Shown one piece after another: positions 46,370 through 56,382 of a stretch of DNA of 64,000 nt (position 1 is the stretch's first letter; each line of letters opens with the position of its first letter). A program made the position numbers and the translations under genes. The notes below the pieces were generated by a model. The model saw only the letters and a program-made list of their open reading frames with translations. It made no database searches and was not told the DNA's origin. The stretch comes from Lachnospiraceae bacterium OF09-6 (GTDB lineage Bacteria > Bacillota > Clostridia > Lachnospirales > Lachnospiraceae), in the NCBI GenBank assembly GCA_003435055.1, contig QUMM01000003.1:1-64000 (forward strand), written 5' to 3'.

Positions 46370-47365
46370 TTATTCTCCACCTTTTACTGTTATACTGATG
46401 ATGGCTGATACTGCCCCGAACAATACTCCTGCCACCGGCCACACCAGCCAGGTGAAATCCCATCTCTGTGTCCAGAAACTCCAGCCAAGATAGATGGCCG
46501 TTGCCGTGCACCAATATACACTGGCAAAGGTGTCCTTTTTCTTTTTGACCTGCTTTTCTTTTCTTGAATAATCCCCCTCCTGCAACAACATATCATAGCT
46601 GCCTTTGATGATACAGACACGGACGATCAGATAGACACCGCAGGCTACCAGGATCAGCAGAAGAGAAACGCTGGCTGTTACTACATAATCCGGTGCTTCC
46701 ATCGCCATTACCATAAAAAGTGGAATGACTGCCAGGATACACAACACCACTCCAATGGCTATTCCTTTTAAGAAACAGCTTTCGTACTCTTTTCGCTTCT
46801 CTTTTACCAGTCCGGTTACTCCATAGGCTGTCTCGATCTGCTCGAACTCCAGATATTCATATGGTTTCCCCTGGAGGCCGCCTGTGATGAAAATGAAGAC
46901 TGCAGCTGCCACCATAATCATCAATATGGTAAGTCCCACTCCTGCGGCCATATTTTCTCGCAGTCCCCAGATATAAGAATCTGCCACCCCTAACAAGAAA
47001 ATCAGCAATACCGGGCTTAAAATACAAAGTGCTACCGCCCCTGCTATTCTCGGTGCCTGCTTTCGTTTCCAGTTCAGGAATTCATTTGCTTCTTCCATGG
47101 ATACATTACGCACCGGTACTTCTTCCATATCGTCATATTCTGTACTTCCCGGATTTGATTGTGCATCCATCTCATCCCGCAGCAGATAATCCGTGCTGAC
47201 CTGAAACAACTCTGCCAGCCTTATGATCTTTTGCAGATCCGGTGTAGACTGAGCGCTCTCCCACTTGGAAACAGCCTGTCTGGAAACAGATAATTTCTCT
47301 GCCAGTTCTTCCTGTGACCATCCATTCTTTTTTCGTTCTTCTGTAATTTTTTCCGATAAAATCAT
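46370..47365 (-). CDS. XRE-type HTH protein with membrane domain
   Basis: About 331 aa from the ATG at 47365 (GGAGGATGTGAGT upstream). N-terminal HTH_3 (ITEERKKNGWSQEELAEKLSVSRQAVSKWESAQSTPDL, quoted in part), a linker, then six hydrophobic helices (from about residue 110 onward). Such HTH-plus-membrane proteins are common in Clostridia as putative membrane-tethered regulators. Function unknown. Confidence 0.85.
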   Translation of the reverse strand: MILSEKITEERKKNGWSQEELAEKLSVSRQAVSKWESAQSTPDLQKIIRLAELFQVSTDYLLRDEMDAQSNPGSTEYDDMEEVPVRNVSMEEANEFLNWKRKQAPRIAGAVALCILSPVLLIFLLGVADSYIWGLRENMAAGVGLTILMIMVAAAVFIFITGGLQGKPYEYLEFEQIETAYGVTGLVKEKRKEYESCFLKGIAIGVVLCILAVIPLFMVMAMEAPDYVVTASVSLLLILVACGVYLIVRVCIIKGSYDMLLQEGDYSRKEKQVKKKKDTFASVYWCTATAIYLGWSFWTQRWDFTWLVWPVAGVLFGAVSAIISITVKGGE

Positions 47366-47495
47366 ACTCACATCCTCCATACATATTTTTGAGTTCTGGC
47401 TCACCACCTGCACTTTAGGTTTTCCGGTGGGAGATTTCATTTATTATCATACGGATTTTTCTGGTTGCATGCTACCAATTGAGGCTGGAAATCTG

Positions 47496-48962
47496 TCAAC
47501 TGTTGGTTGCAACTGCTGGTTTCTCCAGCATTTCCACGGATAATCGCAGATAAAACATATCTTTTTCGCTATTCATATCCAGATGTCCAAGTTCTTCCAT
47601 GCGCTTTAACCGATATTTTAAAGTATTCAGATGTACATGTAATTTCTCAGCAGTCTTTTGCTGACTGCATCCATTCAAGAGCCAGGTACGTAAGGTTGGT
47701 AACAGTTCGGTGTGATTTTCCTGATCGTAATGCTCCAGCGTCCCGATCAGGGGATGCAGCAGTTCCATGGCCATATCCTGGTTCTTCAGATTCTGGATCA
47801 GGTATTCCAGTGCAAATGTTTCGCATCGGAAGATCCCCTGTCCGTTTCCCTGTGAAATTGCAAAAAGTGCCTGACGATATGCCGTACCAATCTGCCCGGC
47901 ATGCTGAATCGCCATAGAGATCCCTACCGCATATTTTCCATATACCATTTTTTCCTGAATATATTCCGTCAGCTTCGAAAGTACTTCTGTTGATGTAAGT
48001 ACAACAAAATAGTTCTGATATTCACAGACTATGCTCTTTCCTGCCAGTGCCAAATCTCGCTCCAATATATGGTACATGGTATAATTCTGAATTCCCATAT
48101 TTTCCAATACAAGTACCCGTCCATCTGCTTTCATCTCCACCGCAAGTTCCAGCTGCTGCAGCACTTCCGGCTCTGGCATGGTACCTTTTAAAATGGATTC
48201 CAGAATGGTCCGCTTCGGCATCAACCGTGAGGAGGTATCTGTGAATTCTTTTGCCATCACACTACATCTGGCAAATAATTCCTCCAGATGAATTGCCGCC
48301 ATAGCCTCTAGCTCACTGACCGGGAACATCATAAGAAATCCTACTCTTTCCTGCTGAATAGTCAAATACATTGCCACCGTTCCAAGCGTTTCTCCAGTTA
48401 CCAAAAACCTTCTTGCATAATCTGAAAGATCATGACTGACTTTTCCAGCTTTGTCCATAAATACTCTCCCTAGTGTAAACAACTCCATTCGTCCGTTATT
48501 CTCTAGTTCCTCATATAATGGATCTCCACGAAGCACCTCTTCATGGCGAGCCACCAGAAGATTACCCTCCATGTCAAAAAACAGTATTCCTCCTGCATAG
48601 ACTGGCTCCATGATCTGAATCAGTTCATTTAGTGAACTGCCTTGTGTCGCTGAAAGAATCAGCTGCTGTTCCATCTGATTATAATATTCAAAGGCAGACA
48701 ATACATCATTTAGCAGTTCTTCATAATCCGCACCTCTGCACAGGATCTGATTCTGTCCATTAGTCAGCAGCAATGCATCCCGATATCTGATATCCTGATA
48801 ATATTCTCTGGCATCTCCGATATAGACATAATCCTTTGAAAATTTTCCTAAAGATGCCGACAGAAAACGAACGCCACTGATGGACATGGTATCTTCAGAA
48901 ATGTGATATTCCGGTTGATATTTTTCCAGATACGTTCCTATCAAAGACATACTGAGTTTCAT
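47496..48962 (-). CDS. PucR/CdaR-type transcriptional regulator
   Basis: 488 aa from the ATG at 48962 (GAAAGGAACAGG upstream); a longer frame would run through an operator-like palindrome. N-terminal sensory region, a GGDEF-like central part, and the C-terminal PucR helix-turn-helix (LLNGCSQQKTAEKLHVHLNTLKYRLKRMEEL, quoted in part). It is divergent from the UroD-family methyltransferase gene and is the obvious candidate regulator for it. Confidence 0.88.
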   Translation of the reverse strand: MKLSMSLIGTYLEKYQPEYHISEDTMSISGVRFLSASLGKFSKDYVYIGDAREYYQDIRYRDALLLTNGQNQILCRGADYEELLNDVLSAFEYYNQMEQQLILSATQGSSLNELIQIMEPVYAGGILFFDMEGNLLVARHEEVLRGDPLYEELENNGRMELFTLGRVFMDKAGKVSHDLSDYARRFLVTGETLGTVAMYLTIQQERVGFLMMFPVSELEAMAAIHLEELFARCSVMAKEFTDTSSRLMPKRTILESILKGTMPEPEVLQQLELAVEMKADGRVLVLENMGIQNYTMYHILERDLALAGKSIVCEYQNYFVVLTSTEVLSKLTEYIQEKMVYGKYAVGISMAIQHAGQIGTAYRQALFAISQGNGQGIFRCETFALEYLIQNLKNQDMAMELLHPLIGTLEHYDQENHTELLPTLRTWLLNGCSQQKTAEKLHVHLNTLKYRLKRMEELGHLDMNSEKDMFYLRLSVEMLEKPAVATNS

Positions 48963-48982
48963 AAATATCCTGTTCCTTTCTG

Positions 48983-49001
48983 TTTGTCCGTAACGGACAA
49001 A
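48983..49001. promoter_or_regulatory. Palindromic operator before the PucR-type gene
   Basis: TTTGTCCGT-A-ACGGACAAA: perfect 9-bp arms around one base, 21 nt upstream of the regulator start. It lies in the divergent intergenic region and is a candidate autoregulatory site. Confidence 0.55.
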
Positions 49002-49146
49002 TAACACATTTTTCACATCCTATGATCTGTCGTATAAAGCTATGTTCAGATTCACATTTTTATACTATATTTTTCTTATGATCATAATAAATCAAGGATT
49101 ATTCAGATGCAACTATTATTTTTTCTGTCTTGTCCTTTACAACTAA

Positions 49147-50204
49147 ATGAAAGGTGGTACAATTATGGATGAACACACAGCTCCAACATTTGATTTCAAA
49201 GCAAACTATCTTGATTTTCTGCATCACAAACCGACGACTTTTATTCCAAATTCCTTTGTCGGTAATAAAATCATGGGATTTGGTGCCACCAATGGCCCGT
49301 CCATTGAAAAAGGTGATCCATTTGGTGATGGGATGGATGGATTTGGCAATCAATGGGTCTATCCTTCCACCGGAGGTGGTGCAGCGGTTCCGGACTGCAA
49401 TGTCACTCTGATGGACGATGTCACGGAATGGAGGGAGAAAGTACATATTCCAGATCCCTCCAAGTTTGACTGGAAAGCAGCTTATGAACTGGAATGTAAG
49501 ATGATCGGTACTCCTGACCGAGAACATGAAGTGGTGGATTTTGGCTTTGGAAACGGCGTATTTGAACGCCTGGCTGCCTGATGGGATTCGAAGATGCTCT
49601 GATCGCCATGGCTATGGAACCAGAAGAAATCAATGCCCTATTTGAAGCAATTACAGACTACAAGGTCGCTGCTCTGGATTATATCATCGAGGCTTATCAT
49701 CCGGATACGATTACTTACTATGACGATGTGGCTACTGAACGCAATCTGTTCATGTCACCGGATACTTACCGGGAACTGATCAAGCCACATCACAAACGGT
49801 TTGCACAGGAATGCCTGAAACGTGGCATTATTCCAATCTATCATTGCTGCGGACATGCAGAAGGTATTATCGAAGATATGATCGACTGCGGATGGGCTGC
49901 TTGGACTTCTGTTCAGCTGAGCAATGATGTCTGCCATCTGATCGAAACCTACGGTGATAAAATCGGTATCTGTGGCGGCTATGACAGCAACGGTATCCCA
50001 GCCAGAGGTGATGCTCCAACAGAAGTAGTGGTTGATGAAGTCAAACGTTGTCTGGATACTTATGGGAAATACCACAAGGGCTACTGTTTCTTCGGCTTCC
50101 GTGTAGCGAATTCCCTGGATCCTGCCCAAACGGCCGCTGCTATGGCACCGGTTGTTCAGACGGCCATGGAATACGGTATGCAGCTACTGATGGCCGGAAA
50201 GTAA
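49147..50204 (+). CDS. Uroporphyrinogen decarboxylase-family (MtaA-like) protein (frame broken once)
   Basis: The first frame (49147-49581) and second frame (from ~49579 to 50204) join if one C is added to CC at 49577-49578, giving FERLAALMGFEDALIAM and a 352-aa protein. The barrel and the zinc-type motif IPIYHCCGHAEG (His and Cys) fit the MtaA/CmuA branch, which moves methyl groups from corrinoid proteins, more than true heme synthesis. No corrinoid protein gene is adjacent. AAAGGTGG precedes the ATG. It is followed by a CobW-type GTPase gene. Confidence 0.82.
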
Positions 50205-50292
50205 CATGATTACCATTATAAAATCTGTTCCTGCACAATGATGAGGAAATAACCTTGTAACACACAGATATGAGTATAAGAGGAGGGCGTAT

Positions 50293-51255
50293 ATGTCAAA
50301 AATAAAGTTAGATATCTATGCCGGTATGTTAGGTGCCGGAAAAACCACACTGATCAGGCAGATGATGCACTCTTCTTATCAGAATGAAAAGGTGGTCATT
50401 ATTGAGAATGAAGCTGGAAAGCTGAATCTGGATGCCTCGGAACTGTCCGGGGCTTCCTTTTCTGTCCAAAAACTGACTTCCGGCTGTGTCTGCTGCACTA
50501 TCCGTGGCAGTCTGGTTGCTGCACTGCTTGACATTGCTGCAACTCAGCACCCTGACCGAATCATTCTGGAGCCATCCGGGGTAGCGGATCTGCTTGCTCT
50601 GGAGCAGGCCTGCCTGGAATGCTCCGATGTACAGATCTGCCGCTGTGTCTATATCGTACGGACTGCTTCTGTCTTAAAGCTGCTGAAAGTAGTCGGTGAC
50701 TTTTTCTATGACCAGATCCGCTGGGCTGGTCAGATCTATCTGAATTTTTCAGAAAAAGTAACCGATGCGGTCTTTACTGATACCTGCCAGAAGCTTTATG
50801 AGATTCACCCGGATGTGACTCTGATTAATGTTCCGCTTAACCGTATTGACAGCAGCGTCTTTCCTGAAATGACTCCTGAGATGTGCTCTACATCCATGAC
50901 TCCTGTACGGAAAGTATCCGAGCTAACAATCCGTTCTGCTGATCAGAAACTGATCTTTCCATCCAAACAGAAAACGCTTCTTACCTGGGACTACACGTTT
51001 TCCCATTTCTTTTCACAGGACAATATTTTGCACCTGCAGACACTGCTTGGTGATCCAAAGCTACACTGCGACTTCTGGCGGATCAAAGGATATCTGACCA
51101 TTTCCGATACTGAGGTGATGAAGCTGGATCAGGTATTCGGGGAATGGCATACCGAACTTCGCTTGAAAACAACAGAAAACAACCTGAATACACTGATCTT
51201 CATAGGAGCGAAAATCAATGTAAGCAGACTGTCTGAATTACTGGCTGGATTATGA
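50293..51255 (+). CDS. CobW/UreG-family GTP-binding protein
   Basis: 320 aa. P-loop GAGKTT (residues 14-19), switch segment IENEAGKLNLD, the metal-binding CxCC motif in TSGCVCCTIRG, and EPSGVAD. The expected NKxD guanine motif is not clear (LNFSEKVTD stands in that place), so nucleotide specificity is uncertain. CobW-family proteins deliver metals or service cobalamin enzymes. Its position 88 nt after a UroD-type methyltransferase suggests a role in activating that corrinoid system; this is inference. Confidence 0.85.
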   Translation: MSKIKLDIYAGMLGAGKTTLIRQMMHSSYQNEKVVIIENEAGKLNLDASELSGASFSVQKLTSGCVCCTIRGSLVAALLDIAATQHPDRIILEPSGVADLLALEQACLECSDVQICRCVYIVRTASVLKLLKVVGDFFYDQIRWAGQIYLNFSEKVTDAVFTDTCQKLYEIHPDVTLINVPLNRIDSSVFPEMTPEMCSTSMTPVRKVSELTIRSADQKLIFPSKQKTLLTWDYTFSHFFSQDNILHLQTLLGDPKLHCDFWRIKGYLTISDTEVMKLDQVFGEWHTELRLKTTENNLNTLIFIGAKINVSRLSELLAGL

Positions 51256-51288
51256 TGGAAGCAATTCTGCTTCATACAACAGCACTCT

Positions 51289-52541
51289 CTACTGTTCATC
51301 ATGTTTCTTTCGACCATTCTCCATCTGTGCCTTTGCCTTTCTGGCAATTCTTCCTGACACGTTCATGGTACTGGCACGGCTGATTTTATCGTTACCAAAT
51401 TTTTTTCGAATATTATCCATCGCTTCATCCAGCTTCTTCTGCTGTTCCCGCCTCTTCGGATCCTCAAACAGAGACATCTGTATAAAGCTGTCCTCTGTCA
51501 GCCCGGTCAGTGCCACCCCAATGAGACGCAATGGCTGGCCACTCCAAGATTCCTGAAACAGCTGTCTGACATTCTGATAAATCTCATTGGTCACATCGGT
51601 TGGGTTATCCAGCTTGCGCTGATGGGACTTATTCTTAAATTCCAGAGTTCGAAATGACACTGCCACACAGTTACATTTCTTACCCTCGCGTCTCATTCTC
51701 GCTGCCACAATATCGCACTGGCTGAGCAGAATCGGAAAAATCTGCTCGTAAGAAACAATATCCTCATCAAAGGTAGTCTCTACACTGATCCCCTTTGCTT
51801 CCTCCCGCTGTGCTTTTACCGGAGAATCATCGATCCCGTTGGCTGACAGATACAGCTGATGTCCGGTCTTTTCTCCAAGCAACAGCTGAATTTCTTTTTC
51901 ATTTGCCCGTGCCAAATCGCCAATGGTACGAATCCCATTCTGCACCAGCTTTTTCTCCGATGCTTTTCCCAGAAACAATAAATCCCGCACCGGCAGCGGC
52001 CACATCTTTTGTGGTACTTCTTCCGGGTACAGGGTATGTACTTTATTCGGTTTTTCAAAATCAGATGCCATCTTCGCCAGAAGCTTGTTCGTAGAGATCC
52101 CGACATTTACCGTAAAGCCCAGCTCCCGGTAAATCCGGTCTTTGATCTCGCAGGCCGTCGTCACCGGATCCGGATAGATCTGCCCGGTTCCGGTCATATC
52201 CAGAAACACCTCATCAATGGAAAACGACTCCATCACTGGCGCATAGGATGCACAGACACTCTTAAATGCCTTCGAACACCGGTCATACAGGCAAAATCCG
52301 ATGGTACACAGACCAAATTCGGACACTTCTGAAGTGCCATACCCATCGGCTCGCCTGTCTGAATGCCATACTTCTTCGCCGGTATGGACTTGGCAACCAC
52401 GATCCCGGTTCTCTTCTTCGGATCGCCGCCAATACAGGATGGAATCTCCCGCAAGTCCGGCCATCCCTGCTTTACTCTCTTTGCTGCTTCCCAGGAAAGG
52501 AAAGCACTGTTTACATCCACATGAAAAATCAGACGTCGCAT
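51289..52541 (-). CDS. dinB: DNA polymerase IV, Y family (frame broken once)
   Basis: Translesion polymerase. The N-terminal palm start RRLIFHVDVNSAFLSWEAA (first catalytic Asp) is in a frame ending at 52233; the rest, with SIDEVFLDMTG (catalytic D, E), helix-hairpin-helix and little-finger domains, is in another. Adding one C to CC near 52290 (GCCTG to GCCCTG) joins them as PSDFALYDRCSKAFK and gives 417 aa. The start lies 3 nt after the IS200-like tnpA, and its GGGAGA ribosome-binding site is in the tnpA 3' end. Confidence 0.9.
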
Positions 52542-52544
52542 TTG

Positions 52545-52946
52545 TTAATCTCCCTGGGTTTCGATGTATTGACGAATCACTTCTACTGGTTCCCCTCCTG
52601 CCGTCAAAAGGCAGAAACTCTGGCTCCAGAATGCTTCTTTCCAAAGTTTTTCCCGGATTTCCGGATACTCTTTTTTCAGCAGCCTGCTCCTGGCACTTTT
52701 ATAAGCATTGATAAATTTACTGAGTTCCGTTCTAGGCTGTGCACGAAACACTACATGCACATGGTCAATATCATGATTCCATTCTCCCAGAACAATTCCA
52801 TACCGTAGAGCATTCAAGAATGCCCATATTTCCTTTGCTCTTTCTGAAATTGGATCATTGATAACTTTTCTTCAATATTTCACCACCATGATCAGATGAT
52901 AATACATCAAATATACTGAATGTGCATTATGATCTATATTTTCCAT
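52545..52946 (-). pseudogene. IS200/IS605-type TnpA with an in-frame stop
   Basis: HUH-type single-strand transposase. A single frame of 133 codons contains the HUH pair in DHVHVVF and the catalytic tyrosine region EVIRQYIETQG, but codon 25 is TGA (52872-52874) where the family has Arg (VVKYRRKVI). The element could only be active with suppression or with a short internal start at 52817, which would remove part of the core. No TnpB gene is adjacent. I could not define the element ends. Confidence 0.75.
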
Positions 52947-53242
52947 AAAAACCAGTCCTTTTTTGAATAATTATCTTATCGACTGATTCTATTATACCAT
53001 TGATTTTGTTGCCAAACAAGCGTTCTTTTTTTATTGCAATTCATCTCCCACCTGCCACGTTCCCAGTGGATTCCCAATGGGATACCAGCACGACAGTTCT
53101 GATCTTGCAGGCTTCCCGGATGGATTTCAAGATATAAGATTTTCATATCGATACAGTTAAGATTCTTCGAAACATTGGTAATCATGTTTTCTGAAATTAA
53201 GACGATCCATTTCATAAAATGCCGAAGTTTCTCTACAAATAG
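52947..53242. other. Gene-poor stretch between tnpA and pfp
   Basis: About 300 nt with short frames only. I see no RNA, repeat or recognisable protein remnant; part may be the flank of the IS200-like element. Confidence 0.4.
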
Positions 53243-53271
53243 TTTACTTTTTCACGGAAATGTATTAGAAT
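53243..53271 (+). promoter_or_regulatory. pfp promoter
   Basis: -35 TTTACT (53243-53248), 17-nt spacer, -10 TAGAAT (53266-53271), about 40 nt before the pfp start with AAAAGGAGATTG as ribosome-binding region. Confidence 0.6.
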
Positions 53272-53313
53272 TTGAATGTATGTAAAAATATACATAAAAA
53301 GGAGATTGAAAAA

Positions 53314-54975
53314 ATGAATATTTCACCGTTGCAAAAAGCAAGATATGAGTATTCTCCAAAGCTTCCGGGAATGCTCAGACATGGTATTGCTGATATCTGT
53401 GTAAAAGAGGGCGAAGCAACTCAGAGCGTAGCTGATCAGGATAAGATCAAAGCTCTTTTCCCAAATACTTATGGAAAACCAGAGATCACTTTTGAAAAAG
53501 GACAGAACACTTCTGCTGCGAAGAAACAGGTAGTTGGTGTCATCCTTTCCGGTGGACAGGCTCCTGGCGGACACAACGTTGTATGTGGTCTGTATGACGC
53601 ATTAAAAGCTACCAATCCTGAAAACGTACTTTACGGATTTAAAGGCGGTCCAAGCGGACTGATCGAAGATAAATATCTGATCTTTGATGATGAATATATT
53701 AATGAATTCCGTAACACCGGTGGTTTTGATATTATCGGTTCCGGAAGAACCAAGCTGGAAACAGAAGAACAGTTCGCTGTTGCATCTGAAGTATGCAAAA
53801 AACACGGTATCACTGCTATCGTTATTATTGGTGGTGATGACTCTAATACAAATGCTGCTGTTCTGGCTGAATATTTTGCAGCTCACAATACCGGTGTTCA
53901 GGTAATTGGATGCCCGAAGACTATCGACGGTGACTTAAAGAATGAAGATATCGAATGCTCTTTCGGTTTCGATACCGCTACCAAGACCTACAGCGAACTG
54001 ATCGGTAACATCGAGAGAGACTGTAACTCTGCTAAAAAGTACTGGCATTTCATCAAAGTCATGGGACGTTCTGCTTCCCACGTTGCTCTGGAATGTGCTC
54101 TGAAGACTCAGCCAAACATCTGCCTGGTTTCTGAAGAGGTTGCTGAAAAGAAGATGTCTCTGTCTCAGATCGCTGATTATATCGCTGATTCTGTAGCAGA
54201 AAGATCTGCAAACGGCATGAACTTCGGTGTTGCTATCATCCCGGAAGGCGTTGTTGAATTCGTTCCTGAATTCTCCGTACTGATCCAGGAAATCAACGAA
54301 CTGCTTGCAGGAAGCAAGGCTGATGAATTCAATGCACTGCCAACATGGGCTGACAAATATGCGTTCATCGAAAAAGGTCTGACAAAGGAATCCATGGCTG
54401 TATTCGCCATCCTTCCACAGGCGATTCAGCAGCAGCTGTTCCTGGAAAGAGATCCACACGGAAACGTACAGGTATCTCTGATCGAATCTGAAAAGCTGTT
54501 CTCCGCTCTGGTAAAAGATAAACTGGAAACAAGAAGAGCTGCAGGTACATACAGTGGCAAATTCAGCCCGCTTCATCATTTCCTTGGATACGAAGGAAGA
54601 TGTGCATTCCCATCTAACTTCGATGCAGACTACTGCTACTCCCTGGGATACAATGCATTCATGCTGATCCAGTATGGTTACAACGGATACCTTTCCAAAG
54701 TATCTAACCTGTCTGCACCAGCCAGCGAATGGGTTGCAGGCGGTATGCCAATCACCAAGATGATGAACATCGAAAGAAGACATGGTGAAGACAAACCGGT
54801 TATCAGAAAAGCTCTGGTTGAACTGGACGGTGCACCATTTAAATATTTCGAATCTCACCGCGAAGAATGGGCAAAAAATACCTGCTTCGTATATCCGGGA
54901 GCAATCCAGTACTACGGACCAACAGAAGTATGTGACATCACTACTGTTACACTGGCTCTGGAACATCAGAAATAA
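53314..54975 (+). CDS. pfp: Diphosphate--fructose-6-phosphate 1-phosphotransferase
   Basis: 553 aa from the ATG at 53314; the frame is open 14 codons upstream, but those overlap the promoter start. PPi-dependent phosphofructokinase of the long (plant beta-like) type. [11 protein letters not shown] has the Asp that marks PPi use, with PKTIDGDL and [13 protein letters not shown] further on. It makes glycolysis reversible and saves ATP, matching the ppdK found 2.3 kb away. Codon use is strongly biased, as in highly expressed genes. Confidence 0.95.
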   Translation: MNISPLQKARYEYSPKLPGMLRHGIADICVKEGEATQSVADQDKIKALFPNTYGKPEITFEKGQNTSAAKKQVVGVILSGGQAPGGHNVVCGLYDALKATNPENVLYGFKGGPSGLIEDKYLIFDDEYINEFRNTGGFDIIGSGRTKLETEEQFAVASEVCKKHGITAIVIIGGDDSNTNAAVLAEYFAAHNTGVQVIGCPKTIDGDLKNEDIECSFGFDTATKTYSELIGNIERDCNSAKKYWHFIKVMGRSASHVALECALKTQPNICLVSEEVAEKKMSLSQIADYIADSVAERSANGMNFGVAIIPEGVVEFVPEFSVLIQEINELLAGSKADEFNALPTWADKYAFIEKGLTKESMAVFAILPQAIQQQLFLERDPHGNVQVSLIESEKLFSALVKDKLETRRAAGTYSGKFSPLHHFLGYEGRCAFPSNFDADYCYSLGYNAFMLIQYGYNGYLSKVSNLSAPASEWVAGGMPITKMMNIERRHGEDKPVIRKALVELDGAPFKYFESHREEWAKNTCFVYPGAIQYYGPTEVCDITTVTLALEHQK

Positions 54976-55172
54976 ATCTTAAAACATATTTTAGCCCCGG
55001 GATTACCTTCCCGGTGTTGTGGGACAAACCTCTTCATTCTCTGAAGGGGCAAATCCCGCAGCCTATTCCCAACCTCATTAATGTATTTGATGAAAAATAG
55101 TAGATAAAATTTTGATTTTATTGAGTTGTAAAAATCGCGTAGAATCAAGGTTTCTGGCACTATGCAGGTAAC

Positions 55173-55222
55173 AAAAAAGACCTTGCGGATCTGATTTCTC
55201 AGACCTACAAGGTCAATTTTTA
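55173..55222. terminator. GACCTTG/CAAGGTC hairpin 1
   Basis: A6-GACCTTG ... CAAGGTC-AATTTTT with an inner TCTGA/TCAGA stem, between the convergent pfp and DUF2442 genes. It has the form of a bidirectional terminator and is related to hairpins at 56034-56086 and 57041-57095. A second GC-rich hairpin (CCGGGA/TCCCGG, about 55010-55030) just after pfp lacks a U tract. Confidence 0.75.
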
Positions 55223-55233
55223 CGTTTGGACAA

Positions 55234-55563
55234 TTAACTGCTACCCTGTTCCAAATTTGCTTCAGGAATATCCGGGACTATTGGGCATTCAAAAACTGTC
55301 ATAGGATCAATATCAATACACTCGTATTCATTCCGTTTTCCGGCTATATCCCAGGCAACTGTCCCATTCAAAACAGTCAGCGTATTTTTAAATACTTTTT
55401 CATCCTCAATTTTATTAAAAATACCGCCTTGTTTTATCAGCGGCTTAACATCTAATTCCCGTACACTCCCGTCATTCAAATAGGCATAGACTGTATAGTT
55501 GTTTCCTGCCACTGCCTGATAAACTTCTGGATAGAATCGTTGATCAAGTTTATTATTACCCAT
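55234..55563 (-). CDS. DUF2442 family protein
   Basis: About 109 aa from the ATG at 55563, which follows AAAGGGGTG. The core FYPEVYQAVAGNNYTVYAYLNDGSVRELDVKPLI (quoted in part) and VLNGTVAWDIAGKRNEYECIDIDP match DUF2442. These proteins often lie after DUF4160 genes and have been proposed as small two-gene modules of unknown function. Here the upstream DUF4160 partner is only a fragment. Confidence 0.8.
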   Translation of the reverse strand: MGNNKLDQRFYPEVYQAVAGNNYTVYAYLNDGSVRELDVKPLIKQGGIFNKIEDEKVFKNTLTVLNGTVAWDIAGKRNEYECIDIDPMTVFECPIVPDIPEANLEQGSS

Positions 55564-55577
55564 TCCATTCACCCCTT

Positions 55578-55809
55578 TTAAATTAACGGATTGATTCTGT
55601 TTAATGGCTTATTATCCTTTGACAACTCCCAGTTCTGCATCAATTCATCCTTATGAATTTCCGCCCATGCAAGAACAAATTTTAATTGACGTTTCGGCAA
55701 ATCACTTTCGAGATTCACTTTTGTGCATACCGAATCATAATTTCTATACTTCTTTACTCTTACTCACTTCCTTTTTTTCACATCTTCCTTTGTAACCTTT
55801 CTTTCGCAT
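55578..55809 (-). pseudogene. Fused remnant: transposase-like N-terminus joined to a DUF4160 C-terminus
   Basis: The ATG at 55809, with GGAGG upstream, starts RKKGYKGRCEKKEVSKSKEV and then TAG. In the next frame RNYDSV continues and runs into CTKVNLESDLPKRQLKFVLAWAEIHKDELMQNWEL (quoted in part), the usual C-terminal end of DUF4160 proteins, stopping at 55578. The first part resembles the start of TnsA-like endonuclease proteins of Lachnospiraceae elements (from memory, uncertain). The gene appears to be the scar of a deletion that joined two unrelated genes. Confidence 0.45.
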
Positions 55810-56382
55810 AAATTTCCTCCTGTGCTTCGTTCATTTAGGAAAATTTTCTTCTCAAAAATTTCCCCAAAAACAGAAAACTTTTCCCAAAAACATAAGTTTC
55901 CAATATCTCTATGTCTAAAGGCAAACCCTTTTTTCTCCAAAAAGGCAAAAGTGATTTTGTCGCCAATCAATAGTAACAAAATTTGTCAGCAAATTTTTGT
56001 TTGCAAAACTCACTAAAACTCACTATTTATAAGCAAAAAAATGACCTTGCAGTACTTTCGTACCACAAGGTCACTCTCATTTTTTATTCACTTTTTCGCC
56101 ACCGTTTTTGCCCTTTTTGAGAAAAATGGGGTTGGTAGTCAAACATGGTAGTCAAACAACCTGTCAAAGGGTAATCTCTTTCATTCTGTTTTGGGGCAAA
56201 GTTTCCATCGTGTGTAAATTCTTTGTCCTTCAGAGATTTCTCCTGTCCATTCATGTTCCAATCATAAAATAGATTACTTCAGAGTAATATCCTTCTACTC
56301 TGTATCACATTTTTGTTCCTCATAAAATGTTAATTTTATGTGTAAATCAACACCTCTAAAATCCCTTAAAACAAGGTAATTC
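55810..56382. other. AT-rich stretch with hairpin and direct repeat
   Basis: About 570 nt without a supportable gene. It holds GACCTTG hairpin 2 (56034-56086) and a 12-bp direct repeat GGTAGTCAAACA at 56134-56145 and 56147-56158 (13-bp period). Short frames with ends like LPTPFFSKRAKTVAKK are seen but not recognised. The composition is more AT-rich than the flanking housekeeping genes, consistent with a decayed accessory region. Confidence 0.4.
56034..56086. terminator. GACCTTG/CAAGGTC hairpin 2
   Basis: A-rich run, TGACCTTG ... CAAGGTCA, inner GTAC-TTTC-GTAC, then CATTTTTT. Terminator-like in both directions, but no gene ends immediately beside it. Confidence 0.6.

Noticed and set aside
52976..53215. 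79-codon minus-strand frame between tnpA and pfp
   Set aside because: No SD, no recognisable sequence; likely chance.
53935..54966. 343-codon open frame antisense to pfp
   Set aside because: Shadow of a highly expressed, codon-biased gene; the protein has no recognisable features and pfp on the other strand is certain.
55010..55030. CCGGGA/TCCCGG hairpin as the pfp terminator
   Set aside because: Short stem without a U tract; the GACCTTG hairpin at 55173-55222 is the better candidate.
55764..55979. 71-codon frame over the AT-rich stretch before the fused remnant
   Set aside because: No ribosome-binding site and a biased Phe/Lys composition; overlaps the better-supported remnant start.
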